Source: Schizophyllum amplum (lineage: Eukaryota > Basidiomycota > Agaricomycetes > Agaricales > Schizophyllaceae). Taken from it: a stretch of DNA of 64,000 nt. This document shows positions 11,484 through 23,246 of the stretch, in pieces. The first letter of the stretch is position 1. The number at the start of each line of letters is the position of its first letter. The DNA is taken from the NCBI GenBank assembly GCA_007026445.1, contig VDMD01000018.1, positions 310,001 through 374,000 on the forward strand, read 5' to 3'. A program made the position numbers and the translations under genes. The notes under the pieces are model-generated. The model searched no databases. It worked only from the letters and a program-made list of their open reading frames with translations, and had not been told where the DNA came from.

Positions 11484-13207
11484 TTACTGTGTCTTCTTCT
11501 CCGAATCCTTACCTTTCTTGGCAGACGTGCTTTGATCATCCTGTACACTTTTACCGTCCCCACCCCATCCAAACAACAACCCGCCCGCGAACACCATCCC
11601 CGCGCCGCGGACCAGCCGCGCGTTCCACGGGTTCCCGAACCACCAGACAGAGAAGCAGAGGCTGAGCGCTTTGCGTATGGTAAGGACGAGGTTCGTGGAG
11701 ACGGAGGATACTTGCTGTGGGGGTGGAAGGTGGGGATTAGGGGTGCAAGGCAGGAGACGGAGGAGGGAAAGGGACGGGTAAGGTAATTGGGACGGAAAGG
11801 TGGCAATCAAGTAACCGAGCGAGGGACACCAGTCAGTATGATCATTGCGAGCAGACATCGCAAACGTACGGAAGTGAGCCTATTAACGCCGCGCACGCAT
11901 ACCAGCTGCGAAAGCAGATTTGTGATCAGCAGGGCGAAGGCCAGCGGCGCTGATCGGTTGTTTTGCGGCGCAGAGAGGCTCTGCATGCCCTGCTGGATGT
12001 CGGGAATGAGAAAGAGGAATATGGGGAGGGACAGGAAATGCTGGGGAAGAGCGTTAGCATTTGCTCACTTGGAGGAGGTTAGGTTGTCAGTGTAAACATG
12101 GGTCAGAAAAAATGGCAAGAGAAAATGGATGTGAATGAGCGTGAGGCCTGGTTGAGAGAAACATGAAGGAGCTGCTGTGACAGAATTCACATCGGGGTTC
12201 CATGAAAAAGGGAACCAGCAGCTTACCGTATAGAAAACGCCTTCTCGCCAACAAGGACCGTACTTCTTGTACGTCCGTTCTTGCAGGATTCCCAATATTC
12301 CCGAGATGAGGAGCGAGGACGACAACATGATGATGCCAAGCGTGTATTTGTGCAGATCTTCTGCACTCTCAGGCGTCAATTTGCCTGTCGTTGTGGACGC
12401 TGATGAGCGTGACAAGGTGGCAAAGACGACACCGATGGAAACTATGGCTGCAGAGAACTGCACGGGGGGGGGGGGGGGCTAAGCAGCTACGCGATGCTTT
12501 GCACTCAGTGACTCACGACTTGTGTTACAGTATACCGCTTATGCATGACGAAGTAGCCAAGCAGCATAGACACGGCCAGACCTGATGAGGAGGTCAGAAT
12601 TTGTCCTTATAAACTCATCTTAACTTGCCTGCTGACCGGAAGACGATCATGACCGTGAGTGGCACTTTGTAGGCGTACACCCAGTTGTTGAATAGCGATC
12701 CGGCAGTGACGAGCGTCACCTGTGTCGCCCAGTTGCTGAGGGGCACTTGTCTCGGTTTTAATCGCGGGAACCCGCCTCTGAAATTGAGGAACGATGGAAG
12801 AGACTGGAGGGTGATGAAGAGCATTTGCGAGAAGGTCAACGCCGATCCTGAGGGAATGAGAGGCATCAGCAACTAGCGGGACATGCGCACATGTATGAGG
12901 GTGACTCACCTATTCGAGGATTTATGAGGAGGAGCTCCTCATACGCCCAAACATTCCTGTCGCATCGGTCAGCCTTCATGCACGAGCTCAGCGCGAACTT
13001 GCATACGTGCAACATCCCCCTATAACCATGCCCAGTGCCTATGTACCTGTCAGTTCGTCGAAATAATTCATGACAAGGGGGCCGGCCCACCGAGTAGTAG
13101 TCGAAAAGCATGGGGGCCGCTTGAGCGAGCCGGGGGCTGGGCTTGTTCGTCCTACTGACGTCCTTCATCGCTGCCGAGTTGCTCTGTGTCGCGTTACGGC
13201 GAGCCAT
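11484..13207 (-). CDS. YEA4: YEA4-like nucleotide-sugar (UDP-GlcNAc) transporter
   Basis: Multi-pass transporter of the UAA/drug-metabolite superfamily, thought to move UDP-N-acetylglucosamine into the ER/Golgi lumen for chitin and glycan synthesis. Exons carry family landmarks in order: VIGGCCTNVWAYEELL (split by an intron), NPRIG then SALTFSQMLF, NWVYAYKVPLTVMIVFRSAG, a HKRYT exon, LLISGILGILQE followed by YKKYGPCWREGVFYTHFLSLP, and SFVSTNLVLTIRKALSL. The protein ends KKTQ, a textbook KKXX di-lysine ER-retrieval signal. The start is the ATG at 13207. An upstream in-frame TTG is not used. Introns are about 50 nt, and one contains a 15-C polypyrimidine tract (coding strand). Substrate specificity is inferred from the family. 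Confidence 0.88.
12464..12478 (-). repeat. 15-base homopolymer in an intron of the transporter gene
   Basis: G15 on the plus strand is C15 on the coding strand. It sits immediately before the acceptor (GTGCAG) that precedes the exon encoding FSAAIVSIGVVFATLS, and so forms the polypyrimidine tract of that intron. Confidence 0.8.
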
Positions 13208-13432
13208 GACAGTTGCAAGCAAGATTGGGGGCGGATTGGGGGCGATAGGATGGGTGAAACCACGTCTGAGCCTTGATCATGAGATGAAGCTAAGTGGTGA
13301 GGCGAATGAGCATCCGAGGACTCAGGCACCTGATCGCGACGCGTGCCACGTGGACCCCTGTTCGGCAATGCGCACCATCGTCCCGGGAGACGCGTCATTG
13401 TTCTTTGCGCCATTGTTCTTTTCCCATCAACC

Positions 13433-14524
13433 ATGGTGAGTGCAGTGATATATCGTCTACGTGAGCTCACAACGAAACGTTCAGCTTGGCCACGAAGTTG
13501 ATCCTCTCGGCGATGCTCCCCCTCCTCGTCATGCGATTGAGTCCGACGAAGAAGAGGACGAGTACAACCCATTGGGCGAACAGCACACGCCGACGCGTAC
13601 CAAGGCGTCTGTGAACTTCAAGTATACATCCGATCATCCAAAACCCGGCCTTCCACTGGCGGTGGTGACGGGCCTCACTGCCATTTTACTCCCACTGAAG
13701 CCAGAGAATGAGAAGGTGGGAGAGGTTTTGATGAATGGGATTGCGGTACGCCTTAACATCTCTTGGCTTCAAGATACTGACCCAATATTGTACAGGTTGG
13801 TGGCCTATATACTCCCTCTCTTACATCCTCGCTGGTCTTGGCTTCAGAAGTCGGCGTTCGATTGCCAGTCTGGGCGATGAATGTGTACGCCAAAGCGATA
13901 CTGGACGAATTTCAACCTTCATCGTGATTATGACTGCCCCAGCAGATATCCCCATTTACTGACTGGTCATCCAGAGTATTCATACTCGACACGTACGCAG
14001 CCCCCGCGTATATCGCGGATTCCCTGAATGCTTTGCCGCAATCGGCACCGATACGCTACCTTCGCACAACCGCTGCTAAATCAACATCAAAAACAGTGCG
14101 TCTCTAGCCCTTACGCACTTAGCTTTCGTCTTGTTCAGTCTTGTCTTCTTCCCGCCAGACCCTGGACCCCGCACGCCCTTTCGCGCCACCCAACCTCCTC
14201 CAATCCACGACGGCAGCATTCCTCTCCATCCTCAACTTCGGCTATCCTCAAACTCCTGGTACCGCCATCCTCCTTCCCGCACAACACATGCCACACCCAA
14301 CACCGAAGGATCTGACGGTCTCCTCGCTGAATTATCCGTCCTACGACCACCTCGACGAGCAAGGCTGGGACATGGAGTTGCTTGTCCGTGCCGTGCAGAT
14401 GATTCTCGGGGAATCAGTTCCCGCTGACGTCCTTCTGGGTTCCATGTCACCAAAACAAAGAGTCGCGCTGCAAGGGAAGCGCGCGAGGGGGACAGAGGTA
14501 GGCGAAGGAGGGATGTATATCTGA
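13433..14524 (+). CDS. Probable proteasome assembly chaperone 1 (PAC1-type)
   Basis: Probable cytosolic chaperone for 20S proteasome alpha-ring assembly. The first coding exon is only the ATG (13433-13435). An intron at 13436-13484 follows, then LGHEVDPLGDAPPPRHAIES, an acidic stretch with DEYNPL, and a beta-rich core (GIAV/VGGLYTPSLTSSLVLASE, VFILDTYAAPAYI, PIRYLRTTA), then APPNLLQSTTAAFLSI, which resembles fungal PAC1 homologs. All introns have clean borders and the frame is intact. The assignment rests on remembered similarity to the PAC1 family. An unrelated fungal protein with the same fold cannot be excluded. It is transcribed divergently from the YEA4-like transporter. Confidence 0.55.
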
Positions 14525-14713
14525 TCTAGCTGTGCGAACATAGCAAATGTACTTGTGGATCTGTCAATCCTCTCTAGAAGGCTGATTCATTTACTCCCTC
14601 AATGTGGTCGCTTGGCCGGGCTCAAAGTCACATGTTTTGCGGCCTCATATTGCCTGCGATACGCCACCGAGACTTATTTCCCTTCGCATCCTATCTATCA
14701 TCCATTCACCCAT

Positions 14714-15851
14714 CTACCACTCGTGCAACTTCTCATCCCTCCAGAACCCGCCACACACTCCCTCTGACCTGCCCAACGCAGCCAACTTCTCCGATGTCTC
14801 CAACGCCAACATCACGGGCGTCCTCGCACCCTCATCGATTGTCTTCGATCCCTTCCCCTTTGACATGTCCGTGTTGACCCATCCTGGGCAGCAGCTGTTT
14901 ACGAGTGGGGATTCCGGCGCTTCAACCGCGTTTGCCTTCGCCACCACACTCCGCGCGACCGCACGCGTCGCGGCGATCAGGCCCGCCTTGCTGACGGCGT
15001 ACGCGGACGACGGAAAGCCGAGCTGCGTGTGCGTGCCCGCCTTCACGGCGTCCTCGAACTCGCGCATGAGGGCTGTCGCGGCGTCCGCTGCATGTTTGGT
15101 GTCGGCCGTATGCGTGGCGTCGAGCGACACCCCCTCGGCAGCGTCGCGGAATCGCTGGCGAAGCTGGGGCGTGTACCTGTTGAGCAATCCCATGGTGGAC
15201 GCGACATTCACGACCCGTGACGTTGATGCAGATCGCAGGATGGTCAAAAACTGCAGAGTCGCGTACAGTGTACCGTGGTAGTTCGTCTTTAGGGTCGTGG
15301 TGACAATATGCGCGTCTGAGGATGGTGGGAGTCAGTGAACATAGCTTGCATTCAAATGTATACCGTGCCCACCAAAGCCGTCCAGCGCAATGCCCGCATT
15401 GTTGACGAGCACGTCGATCTGCCCGTGTTCCCTCTTCAGATCGTCTACGAGAGTATCGATGCTCTTCGTGTCGCTGACGTCGAGAGTGTGGTACTTCAGG
15501 TGAACGGGCCCACCATCGGTCTGTAGAGCTTTGGCCTTGCGGAGCTGCGCATCAGCATTGAGGGCGTTTAGAGCGGCTTGTCCTCGAGACGCGTCACGCG
15601 CGGTGAGATAGAGGCAGAGAGGCCCGCTGTTGAGCGCGGAGGAGGGGTATTGGAGAGCGAGATTGCGTACTGTTCAAGATGATTAGTTTAGTGGCTAAGA
15701 GCATCATGATAGTGGTGAAGATGACATTAGGGTTTAGGCCTCAAATAAAGACAGATGGGTTTGAAAACATGGACAGTCGAGGCTCACCTATAGCAAAACC
15801 AATCCCCTTGTTCGCTCCTGTGACAACTGCAACTCTAGCGTACGAGCTCAT
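14714..15851 (-). CDS. Short-chain dehydrogenase (carbonyl-reductase type)
   Basis: Cytosolic NAD(P)H-dependent oxidoreductase of the classical SDR fold. The start MSSYARVAVVTGANKGIGF gives the TGxxxGIG nucleotide-binding motif. Next come VNNAG, the NVAS strand with the catalytic Ser, and YAVSK with the catalytic Tyr and Lys. A long insertion (about 40 residues) between the Ser strand and the YxxxK helix is typical of carbonyl reductases. After the active site is CCPGWVNTDM. Exons are separated by short introns near 15315-15355 and 15670-15785. The substrate is unknown. It ends tail-to-tail with the PAC1-like gene. Confidence 0.88.
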
Positions 15852-16039
15852 CTTCTCGAAGCAGACAATATCACACTCGTGAAGAGGGACGGACAGTGGC
15901 AATCGAAGGTGACGGGAAGCAGTAAGCCGACAGTAAGCAACAGTCAGCCGTGACGATGTGACACTGTGGGTCCATCTCGGCAATATCCGAGACTCGCATA
16001 TGGCAATCCCATTGTTCGAATAGCGTGTCTCCCGCGCTC

Positions 16040-16748
16040 ATGACCTCGTTCATCGTCAAGGCGCATCTGAACCGACGGATACATCCCGACTGGCTTAAGC
16101 AAGGCGCGGAAGTGAAGATGCTGGAGGACGATCCGGCGACCTGCACTTTCTGCCGAATTATCGAGGGTAAGCTCGCGGCGCGCAAGGTCTTTGAGAACGA
16201 AAGGGTGGTGGCGTTCTTGGGTGAGATTGGTAGCGATTTGGGCTGCGTGTCACTGACTGCTGCAGACATCATGCCAATACGAAGAGGGCATGTCCTTGTC
16301 GTGCCGAAAGCGCACTTCATGAGGTTGTCGGATCTTCCCGAGGAAGACGCCAGCGCCCTTGGTGCTGCCGTGAGCAAAGTGTGCAAGGCACTTGTGAATG
16401 GTCAGCGCGTTTTCATGGCAGGTTAACCGTGGTCTCAACGGATGGAATCACAATACAGCTCTGGAACATAGCGCATTGAACGTTGTTTGTAACCAAGAAT
16501 ACGCGCAAGCTGTTCCGCACGTACTGGCGCACCTCACTTGTCCATGTATGGCACTGACCACGCCTCAGGTACATTATCACATCATCCCGGCTCCTAAAAT
16601 CGGGTCTGCCACCGAAGAAGTTTCGTACAGCTTCTCGCAGCCGCCCGTCTCTCTGGGTGCCGTCCACAGGATGGAGATTGAGGGAAGGGATGAGTTGGAT
16701 GATGAGGACGCTACAACTTTGGTGAAGGCTATAGCGTCGCGGATGTAG
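16040..16748 (+). CDS. HIT-family hydrolase
   Basis: Histidine-triad nucleotide hydrolase or transferase. CTFCRIIEGK near residue 36 is the usual N-terminal cysteine motif, followed by DIMPIRRGHVLVVPKAHF and the active-site triad in QAVPHVHYHIIPAP (HxHxH), which is completed across an intron. The C-terminal extension of about 50 residues is acidic. Four coding exons join in frame (introns at about 16211-16264, 16400-16457 and 16521-16568). The ATG at 16040 is used. An upstream GTG extends the frame but is not a likely start. The promoter is shared head-to-head with the SDR at 14714-15851, with under 200 nt between the start codons. Confidence 0.9.
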
Positions 16749-16949
16749 GGCTCACGGGAATGCATTGTGCATCTCGAGTGACTCAGATGTAAAGTCGAAC
16801 TTTGACCGGCTGCCAAAGTCACGGTTCATGTTTCTCACGGTGGTGAATTCGACATTTACGCGGTCATCGTCAGTGAGCGACGCCGACGACGCCGGCGACA
16901 TCGACCAAGTGGTTGCCCGACTTGGGTCTCACGTACTTCTGGGGCACGC

Positions 16950-19274
16950 ATGCATCGCAAATCTCTCGCGCCGACCACGTCGCGTGCCCGTCCGTCGCTC
17001 GAGATCGCACAACAGGGTCAGATCACTGACCTCGTTCAACGCAATCGTACCCTGGAACACACCGTCAAGAAACTCACGGAACAGGTCCATGCAGAGCAGC
17101 GACGCGCAGATGATTTGGTAGCCGCCGAGCGCGAAGCCAAGCGCCTCGCTATCGAGGACGTCAAGGGCAAGTGGCGCGTCGAGTACGACCGCTGGCGCGC
17201 CGCGAGTGCCGATCTCCATGTCTGCCACAACATTGTGCAGCTCATGACCCGCGACGAGATGCTCGAGGCGGAAGGCGATATTATCAAAGCGCGCCAGGCT
17301 ACGGAGCGCGAGATAGCACGCCGCGTCGGAATCGAAACGAACCTCATCATGTTGAAGGGCGAGAAACTTTCAGTGGAGGTACGGGTGGCGGAACTGGAAG
17401 ACGAGCTGAATGAGGCGCGCGCCAATTACGAGGAAGCAGCAGCTGCTCAGAAGGCGGAGATCGACAAGTTGGGCGCTCGCTTGGCTGACGGTCGAGCAAA
17501 TGCATCCGACGCCGAACGCGAACGTGATGAGCTCGAGGTGCGTGTGCACGCCCTGCAGACTGTATACCTTTCTAATCTTCATATAGGACAAGCTCGCTGA
17601 ACTGCGTGCGCAGTACGCTACTGCTCAAGCCGCACACGAGAGCTGCGCTAGCAAGCTTGAGCGCTCTGCCTTGCAGATCGAGAGCTTGCAAACTAAGGTC
17701 GCTGATGTCGAGCGGGCTGCTGAAGAGCTGCGGCGAACGAACACCGATCTTCAACGCCAGGTCGACAAGTGGCAGAGTTTTGAGACGCGCGGGTCCGAGG
17801 AGTCAGCCACGTTGCGCCGGGAGAAAGTCCAGTTGGAGATCAGCGTGCGCGAGCTGGAGAGCCGGGTGGAGAAGAAGGAGGAGGTGGTGGCGAAGCTGAA
17901 GCAGCGGTCGCGCGAGAACAAGGACGTCATTGAGCAGTGGCAGGTGTGTGGTTGCGTCTCTGGTAAAAGCCTTGTCTGACCTGATCCTGGTAGACCTATG
18001 TCGCCGAGCGCGACTCGGACGTCAAGCGACTGGAGGCCGAATCAGTCGAGCTCAAGCGTGTTATTGCAAAGCTGCAGAAGAAACTGGATACTGCAAATGA
18101 GCGCTGGGAACAGAAACTCGCAGAAGGCCCGGCCCCGGAGCTCGAGGAACGCGACGAGCAACCCAAACCCAAGGTACTTTTTCCGTCAATATGATTCGGC
18201 TTCTATTCATCGATGTACATCAGAAAGCCGCCAAAGCCCGTTCGAAGAGCAAGCAAGCTACGGTACGTGGGATTCCTTTAGGTGCTGCTTATATTGACAC
18301 GTTAAGCAGAAACCTAGCCATGACGAGAACGATTTGGACCAAGAGCATGAGACGCCGAACGCTGGCCCATCGCGGGCGCCTTCTGCGGATGAGGACATGG
18401 AGGTAGCGGACGAGTCCAAAGCACGACGCAAGCGTCAACGAACCACGTCCGCGGACACGAAGAGCAAAAACAAGGGGAAGGCCCGCGCTATGGCAGACGA
18501 TGATGACCCTGTCGACGAGCCCGTCACACAAGAACCCGCCGACGAAGACGAGGCTGAGGTTGCTCAGGAAGTGGCTGACCCGGAACCGGACGAGGGACCT
18601 AACGACAATGACCCGCCACCGCGAAAGACGAAGCGCAAGCGGCCTACGCCAGAGGAAGTGGGACAGTCAGACGAAGCGCCGAAACCATCAAAGCGGAGAA
18701 CAGCAAGCGTCGCGCCCGATGCCGAAGCGGATGCTGGCCCGCAACGGCGTGCAGGATCACGCAAGCCGCCGGAGTCGTTTGCACGAGCGAAGAAACCGCC
18801 GTCGAGCAGGAAAACCGCTCGAGCGGAATCAGCGACACAGCAAAGTAACGGTTCTCGGGCGCTCGATAGCGTACCGGAAGAGGGCAGCGGCGACGCTGCG
18901 CCAGCGAAGAAGATGAAGAAGATCAACATCTTCCCGACGCAACCTGCCCCTATGTTCGACTTCTCTGCGAAACCGCAAGTGCGTGCACCGCTCAATGCTA
19001 CTGAGAGCGGTGTAGAGCTGACAACGGTACACAGGTGCCTACAGGTGGGCTCGACATCCCGAGCGTGCTTTCACCCATCAAGGCAGACGACCGTGTGCCA
19101 GCACGTTCTACGTCTGGAATTATGTCTTCGCTTGGCACATTGGGAGCCTCTTTGGCAGTCGACGATAGTATGCTGCTACCTGCTGTCCGAACATATATAT
19201 ATATGTGGTATGCTTTCCATGCCTCCGGTCACATTTTGTCCCTGCTATCGCATTTCTTGGAGTCATCTCTCTAG
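16950..19274 (+). CDS. Coiled-coil protein with basic/acidic disordered tail
   Basis: Not recognised. From MHRKSLAPTTSRARPSLEIA onward about 330 residues are almost continuous coiled coil (heptads such as LEHTVKKLTEQVHAEQ and LESRVEKKEEVVAKLKQ). Then come about 220 residues of charged disorder with several basic clusters (RRKRQRTT, RKTKRKRP, KKMKKI) that could be nuclear localisation signals. A short conserved-looking end follows: INIFPTQPAPMFDFSAKP, an intron, then LDIPSVLSPIKADDRVP. The architecture suggests a nuclear scaffold, possibly chromosome or kinetochore linked, but that is speculation. The C-terminal boundary is uncertain because the last open frame runs through an AT-rich tract (19190-19205). 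Confidence 0.7.
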
Positions 19275-19326
19275 CTATATCACCCTATTATCTACCACCA
19301 CTGTACAGGCTACTTATGCAATAGTA

Positions 19327-21137
19327 TCATTTCCATGCCGGATGACTGGCGTCTAGTGTCACTGGCGCGTACCCTCCTTGAATCACGGGCGTTCTTTCCA
19401 TATCGGCAGAATGCTTGATAGCGGTCATCACGGGTTGACCTTCGTCGTCGTGCCATGATTCCGAGACTGCTTGGATTTCGGAGTCTTGCGGCAGAGCTGC
19501 TGCCGGCAGCGGTGCAGCTCTCAAAATGCGTCCTCGGGTGACAGGCGGCCCAGGCTGCGAATCCACTGTCCTACACCAGCTAGCGAAACGCGGACCTCCC
19601 ACGAGCCGCCTTCCTACGCAGGGAGTTAGTGATGATAGGAATGAGCTAGGAGGCCTACCGACCGTAATTGTTTTGGCGAGCGCAGCGTTTATGCCGAAGG
19701 CAAGCAGATATCCAGCGGCGTGGTCAAGTGCTTGTACGGGTAGGGGACGAGGCGTGAAATCTGCATTCCCATGCGCAGATGCGTAAGCCTCGCCCTCGTC
19801 GACGTTGTAACCGGTTGCCGTCTGTACGAGCGAATCGAACTATCATAATCATCGTCAATGCGGGGGACAAGAAACGAGGATGATGAATCTCACCCCACGC
19901 CTGCCCTTCCACGGTCCTTCCGAGCCCCATGCGCTCAAGCTCGCGTATACGATCCCAGGGCGTGCTGCCGCAAGCTGCGCAGGCCCGAAGCCCTTCGCTT
20001 CCAATGAGCCTGGACGATATGCTTGCAGAAACACGTCGCATTCGCTGGCGAGGTTCGCCAAAGCTTGCCTGTCGGCGGCATCGTCCAAGTCAAGTTGTGC
20101 GGTACGTTTGCCACGAGAGGTGTCTGCGTCCAAAGCGGGCAGCGCTGGAAGCTTCCGGGAGGTGATCAGGAGGACATCCGCGCCGTGGGCTGACGCAACA
20201 ATATGAAGAAGTCAGCTTATGGACAGTGGATAGGAGCACAATCTCACCTGCCAGTGTGCGCCCCGCGACTGGACCAGCGATCACGCGCGTGAGGTCGAGG
20301 ACTCGGATGCCATTAAGTGCATGTGATCGCTCAAGAATCTTGTCGACCGCCTCCTTCCGAGTCGGCGCCTCTCCAATTTTGAAGAGTTGCACCGGCGGGG
20401 TCTCTTTGGCCTTGTGGATGAGCTTCCCACTGAGGATGAGTGCGCAATGCCGTAGCGCACATGTTTCGCGCTGCCGCTTCGGTCTCGAAGTCGACCGCAC
20501 TCCACCCAAGAAGGTGCTCCTGCACGATTGCCCGGTTCACCTGAGGGGTATCGGGAATTTTGAGGATGTCCAGGATGCCGCGACGATGGCTATGACCTCA
20601 ATTATGAGTAAAGGACATGGGGACACGACCCTAATGCCTGCTTACTGGGGAAAATTGGTGTGTATGCGAACATGCCCGTCTTGGGTGCGGTACAGACCGG
20701 CTATAGCGTCCCAAACCGGCGGCGGTGGCTTTCCTTGAAGGGTGTAGTACACTTCGCTGTCTGCCCGCAAGGTAAGCAGAGATAGAACAGCGAGCCTCGA
20801 TAATTGAACAGGCCACTCACGAAATTGAATGGCAGCATGTCGGGCGTCGACGCTGACGTTCTGGCTTATCCCTGTGTTTAACTTCTGGTAGTATGCCGCT
20901 GAGAACGCGGACAAGCCAATGGATATCTGGTCGTAGGCAGAGGTTTGCGTCGTTCGAGTCAATGGAGAAGTACCTCGCAGAAAATTAGCGGACCTGAGCT
21001 GCATCTCCGAGCTTGAATGAAGAGTTGATGACACGGTCAGCGTTTGGAGAAAGCCTGAGCGCAGACTGCTCTCCGAAAGCGTGCAGAGGCAGGCCCAAGG
21101 ATGTCCATAAAGCCTTCGCGGCGGCGAGCTGCGGCAT
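19327..21137 (-). CDS. CoA-transferase family III (CaiB/BaiF) protein
   Basis: Formyl-CoA transferase-like enzyme moving CoA between carboxylic acids. The start MPQLAAAKALWTSLGLPL (ATG 21137) fits fungal homologs. The N-terminal half has FSAAYYQKLNTG and VSVDARHAA. The second half has ALNGIRVLDLTRVIAGPVAG, ADVLLI, DVFLQAYRPGSLEAKGFG, YASLSAWG and SWEVRVSLASVGQWIRSLG. Fungal homologs of about 550 residues also carry this duplicated arrangement. The frame stops after SPEDAF near 19525, whereas the family-like C-terminus (DSEIQAVSE, MTAIKHSADMERTPV) continues in another frame to 19327. One missing base in the A run at 19523-19526 would restore it. The substrate is unknown. Confidence 0.85.
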
Positions 21138-21473
21138 CGACTGTGAGCGATTTATGGGAGACTCCCACTTGCGCCCTGCTCGCTTCTTAGTCGGTATATG
21201 AGACGGAAGACAGCAAACGATGAGCTTGCGAATGAGTCAAGCGTCGACGTCGGAGACAAGCAAGAACGTGACGCATTGCCGGCATGTGCCGGGCAAGCAT
21301 CTGGAACGCGAACTTTCAAGCCTCAAGACAGCCTGGCTGTCCATTACAAAAGAACATCATGCATTCATACTTTAAGTTCTATAGTCTATGGTAGAAATGT
21401 TCATGATTCAATACTGCAATCCGCGGTCCCCGATACTTAGCGAATACATAAGTGGATGACTGGCCCAGAGCTT

Positions 21474-22806
21474 TCATCCTTCAATCTTCACCTTCTGCGC
21501 CTCGGTCACGAAGGGATAGTCTGTGTAGCCCTCGGGACCGCCGCCAGGATGTAGAAGAGATCACGCTTGTAGCTCGTCAGCTGCCAGTCGTGCTTCCACC
21601 TCTCAGGCAAGTCCGGCTACGGGCCAGATGTTCAGTTTCCCCCATGTCAGGCGTGAGCACGAGAACGTACGTTGGAAATGAAGTTGCGTCCGACGGCGAT
21701 GATGTCGCCCTTGGTCTCTGAGATCTGCAGCGCAAGTTCACGAGAGTATGCGCCGCAGGAATGAGGGGCGCAGGGCCCAAATCTCGCGGATGAAGTCGTT
21801 CGACTTGAACGGGTCGTATTCCTCCGGAGGCACCGTCATCATGCCCTTTACGCGCGACTCGACGAGGTGGATGTACGCGAGGCGGGGTACTTTTCTTTAA
21901 GCTGCTGAACAAAGTACCCGAATTGGGGCTTCGGATCCTTCATGCCCATGCCTGTAAAGATACTTAAAGTATGAGCCATCGAAATAACGTGACATAAAAC
22001 AATTTATATACCTTGGATATCACCCCAAGGGCTCAGTCGAATGGCGGTCCGCTCAGCGCCAACAGCATTGACGATGGACTCGACCACCTCAAGACCAAAT
22101 CGTGCGCGGTTCTCGATGCTGCCGCCGTACTCGTCGGTACGGAAGTTCGAGACATCCTGCAAAAACTGGAAATTGCTGTAAGCTGCATGGAACAAAGGCA
22201 GGCAAGCAAAAACAGACCTGGTCCACCAGGTAGCCGTTGGCCCATGTATCTCAACGCCATCGATTCCGGCAGCGATCGCGTTCGTGGCGGCCTGACCGAA
22301 CCATGCAATATACTCCTTGATCTCCTCCTTTGTGAGCTCGCGCGGGGTCTCGCCCTTGTCTTCCAGCTCGACAGGCGAGGCGGAGACGTATGGGTGGCCG
22401 CCCGCCTTGAGAATGGCGGGCATGCCAGCACGACCCGTAGCCCAGAGCTGCATGAATATGAAGCTGCCGTTCGCGTGTACGGTGTCTGCGATCTGAATGC
22501 AAGATTCAGCACAATACACCACAACATATGGAGAGGTGAGCTCACCTCTTTCCAGGCAGCAATCTGCGCATCATTAGAGATACCGGGGACATTGGGCATA
22601 CCACCAGCGGCTGGAGAGATCGGCGCGGCCTCCGAGATGAGGAGCGTCCCTGGGGTGCTACCGCGCTGTGCGTAGTACTCCTTTACAATCGGCAGGGGGA
22701 TGTTGTCCTCTGTGCAACGCATGCGCGTCTGGGGAGCGAGCGCGATGCGGTGCTGCAGGGTAACGGCACCGACCTTGATGGGCTGGAATAGTTTGGGGGT
22801 GGACAT
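21474..22806 (-). CDS. Old yellow enzyme (NADH:flavin oxidoreductase), frame-broken
   Basis: FMN-dependent ene-reductase of the OYE family, start MSTPKLFQPIKVGAVTLQHR. Visible landmarks are LAPQTRMR, FMQLWATGRAG, the active-site segment VEIHG, SNFRTDEYGGSIENRARF and SPWGDIQG, then IHLVESRVKG and GDIIAVGRNFISN, ending YPFVTEAQKVKIEG. Introns have normal borders. The reading frame breaks at about 22239-22243 (inside the His/Asn active-site motif), 21884-21887, 21773-21779, 21750-21756 and 21541-21546. Every break is compatible with one missing G or C in a short run, and the protein on each side keeps family sequence. Either sequence errors or a very young pseudogene explains this. Confidence 0.88.
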
Positions 22807-23246
22807 GCTGGTACTTGGGTCAACGAGGGGTGCGGGAAACAGGACTGCTCTGTGTCGCCCTCGGTTCCCGCTTTATGGGAGATGTTCAGCGGTACGATCC
22901 CGGCGTTCCAGCCCTGCTTACGCATAGCGGAAGCGCATCGTCAATGCAATGCATTGCTCAGCGCTCAGCGGCTGACTGAACCCCTAGTCATGTCGTGTTT
23001 TCCGAGAAAACCGGTTAATTGGGTAAATGATATTCGCTTGAGAGGCGTGAAGACACAGAATTCCAGAGTTTTCGTAGGTTTGTGTGAGAAAACAGTTCGA
23101 GCCAACTTGCATTTAGATTTTTGGTGCAGCCAGCAGCCAGCAGCCAGGTCTGAGGTCGGCCCTTGGCGTGACAACGCCATCTCAGCAATCACGTGTCTGT
23201 GACGAGCGCGTTTCCCCATTGCGTCGCGTGCTGTATTCTCACCCCC

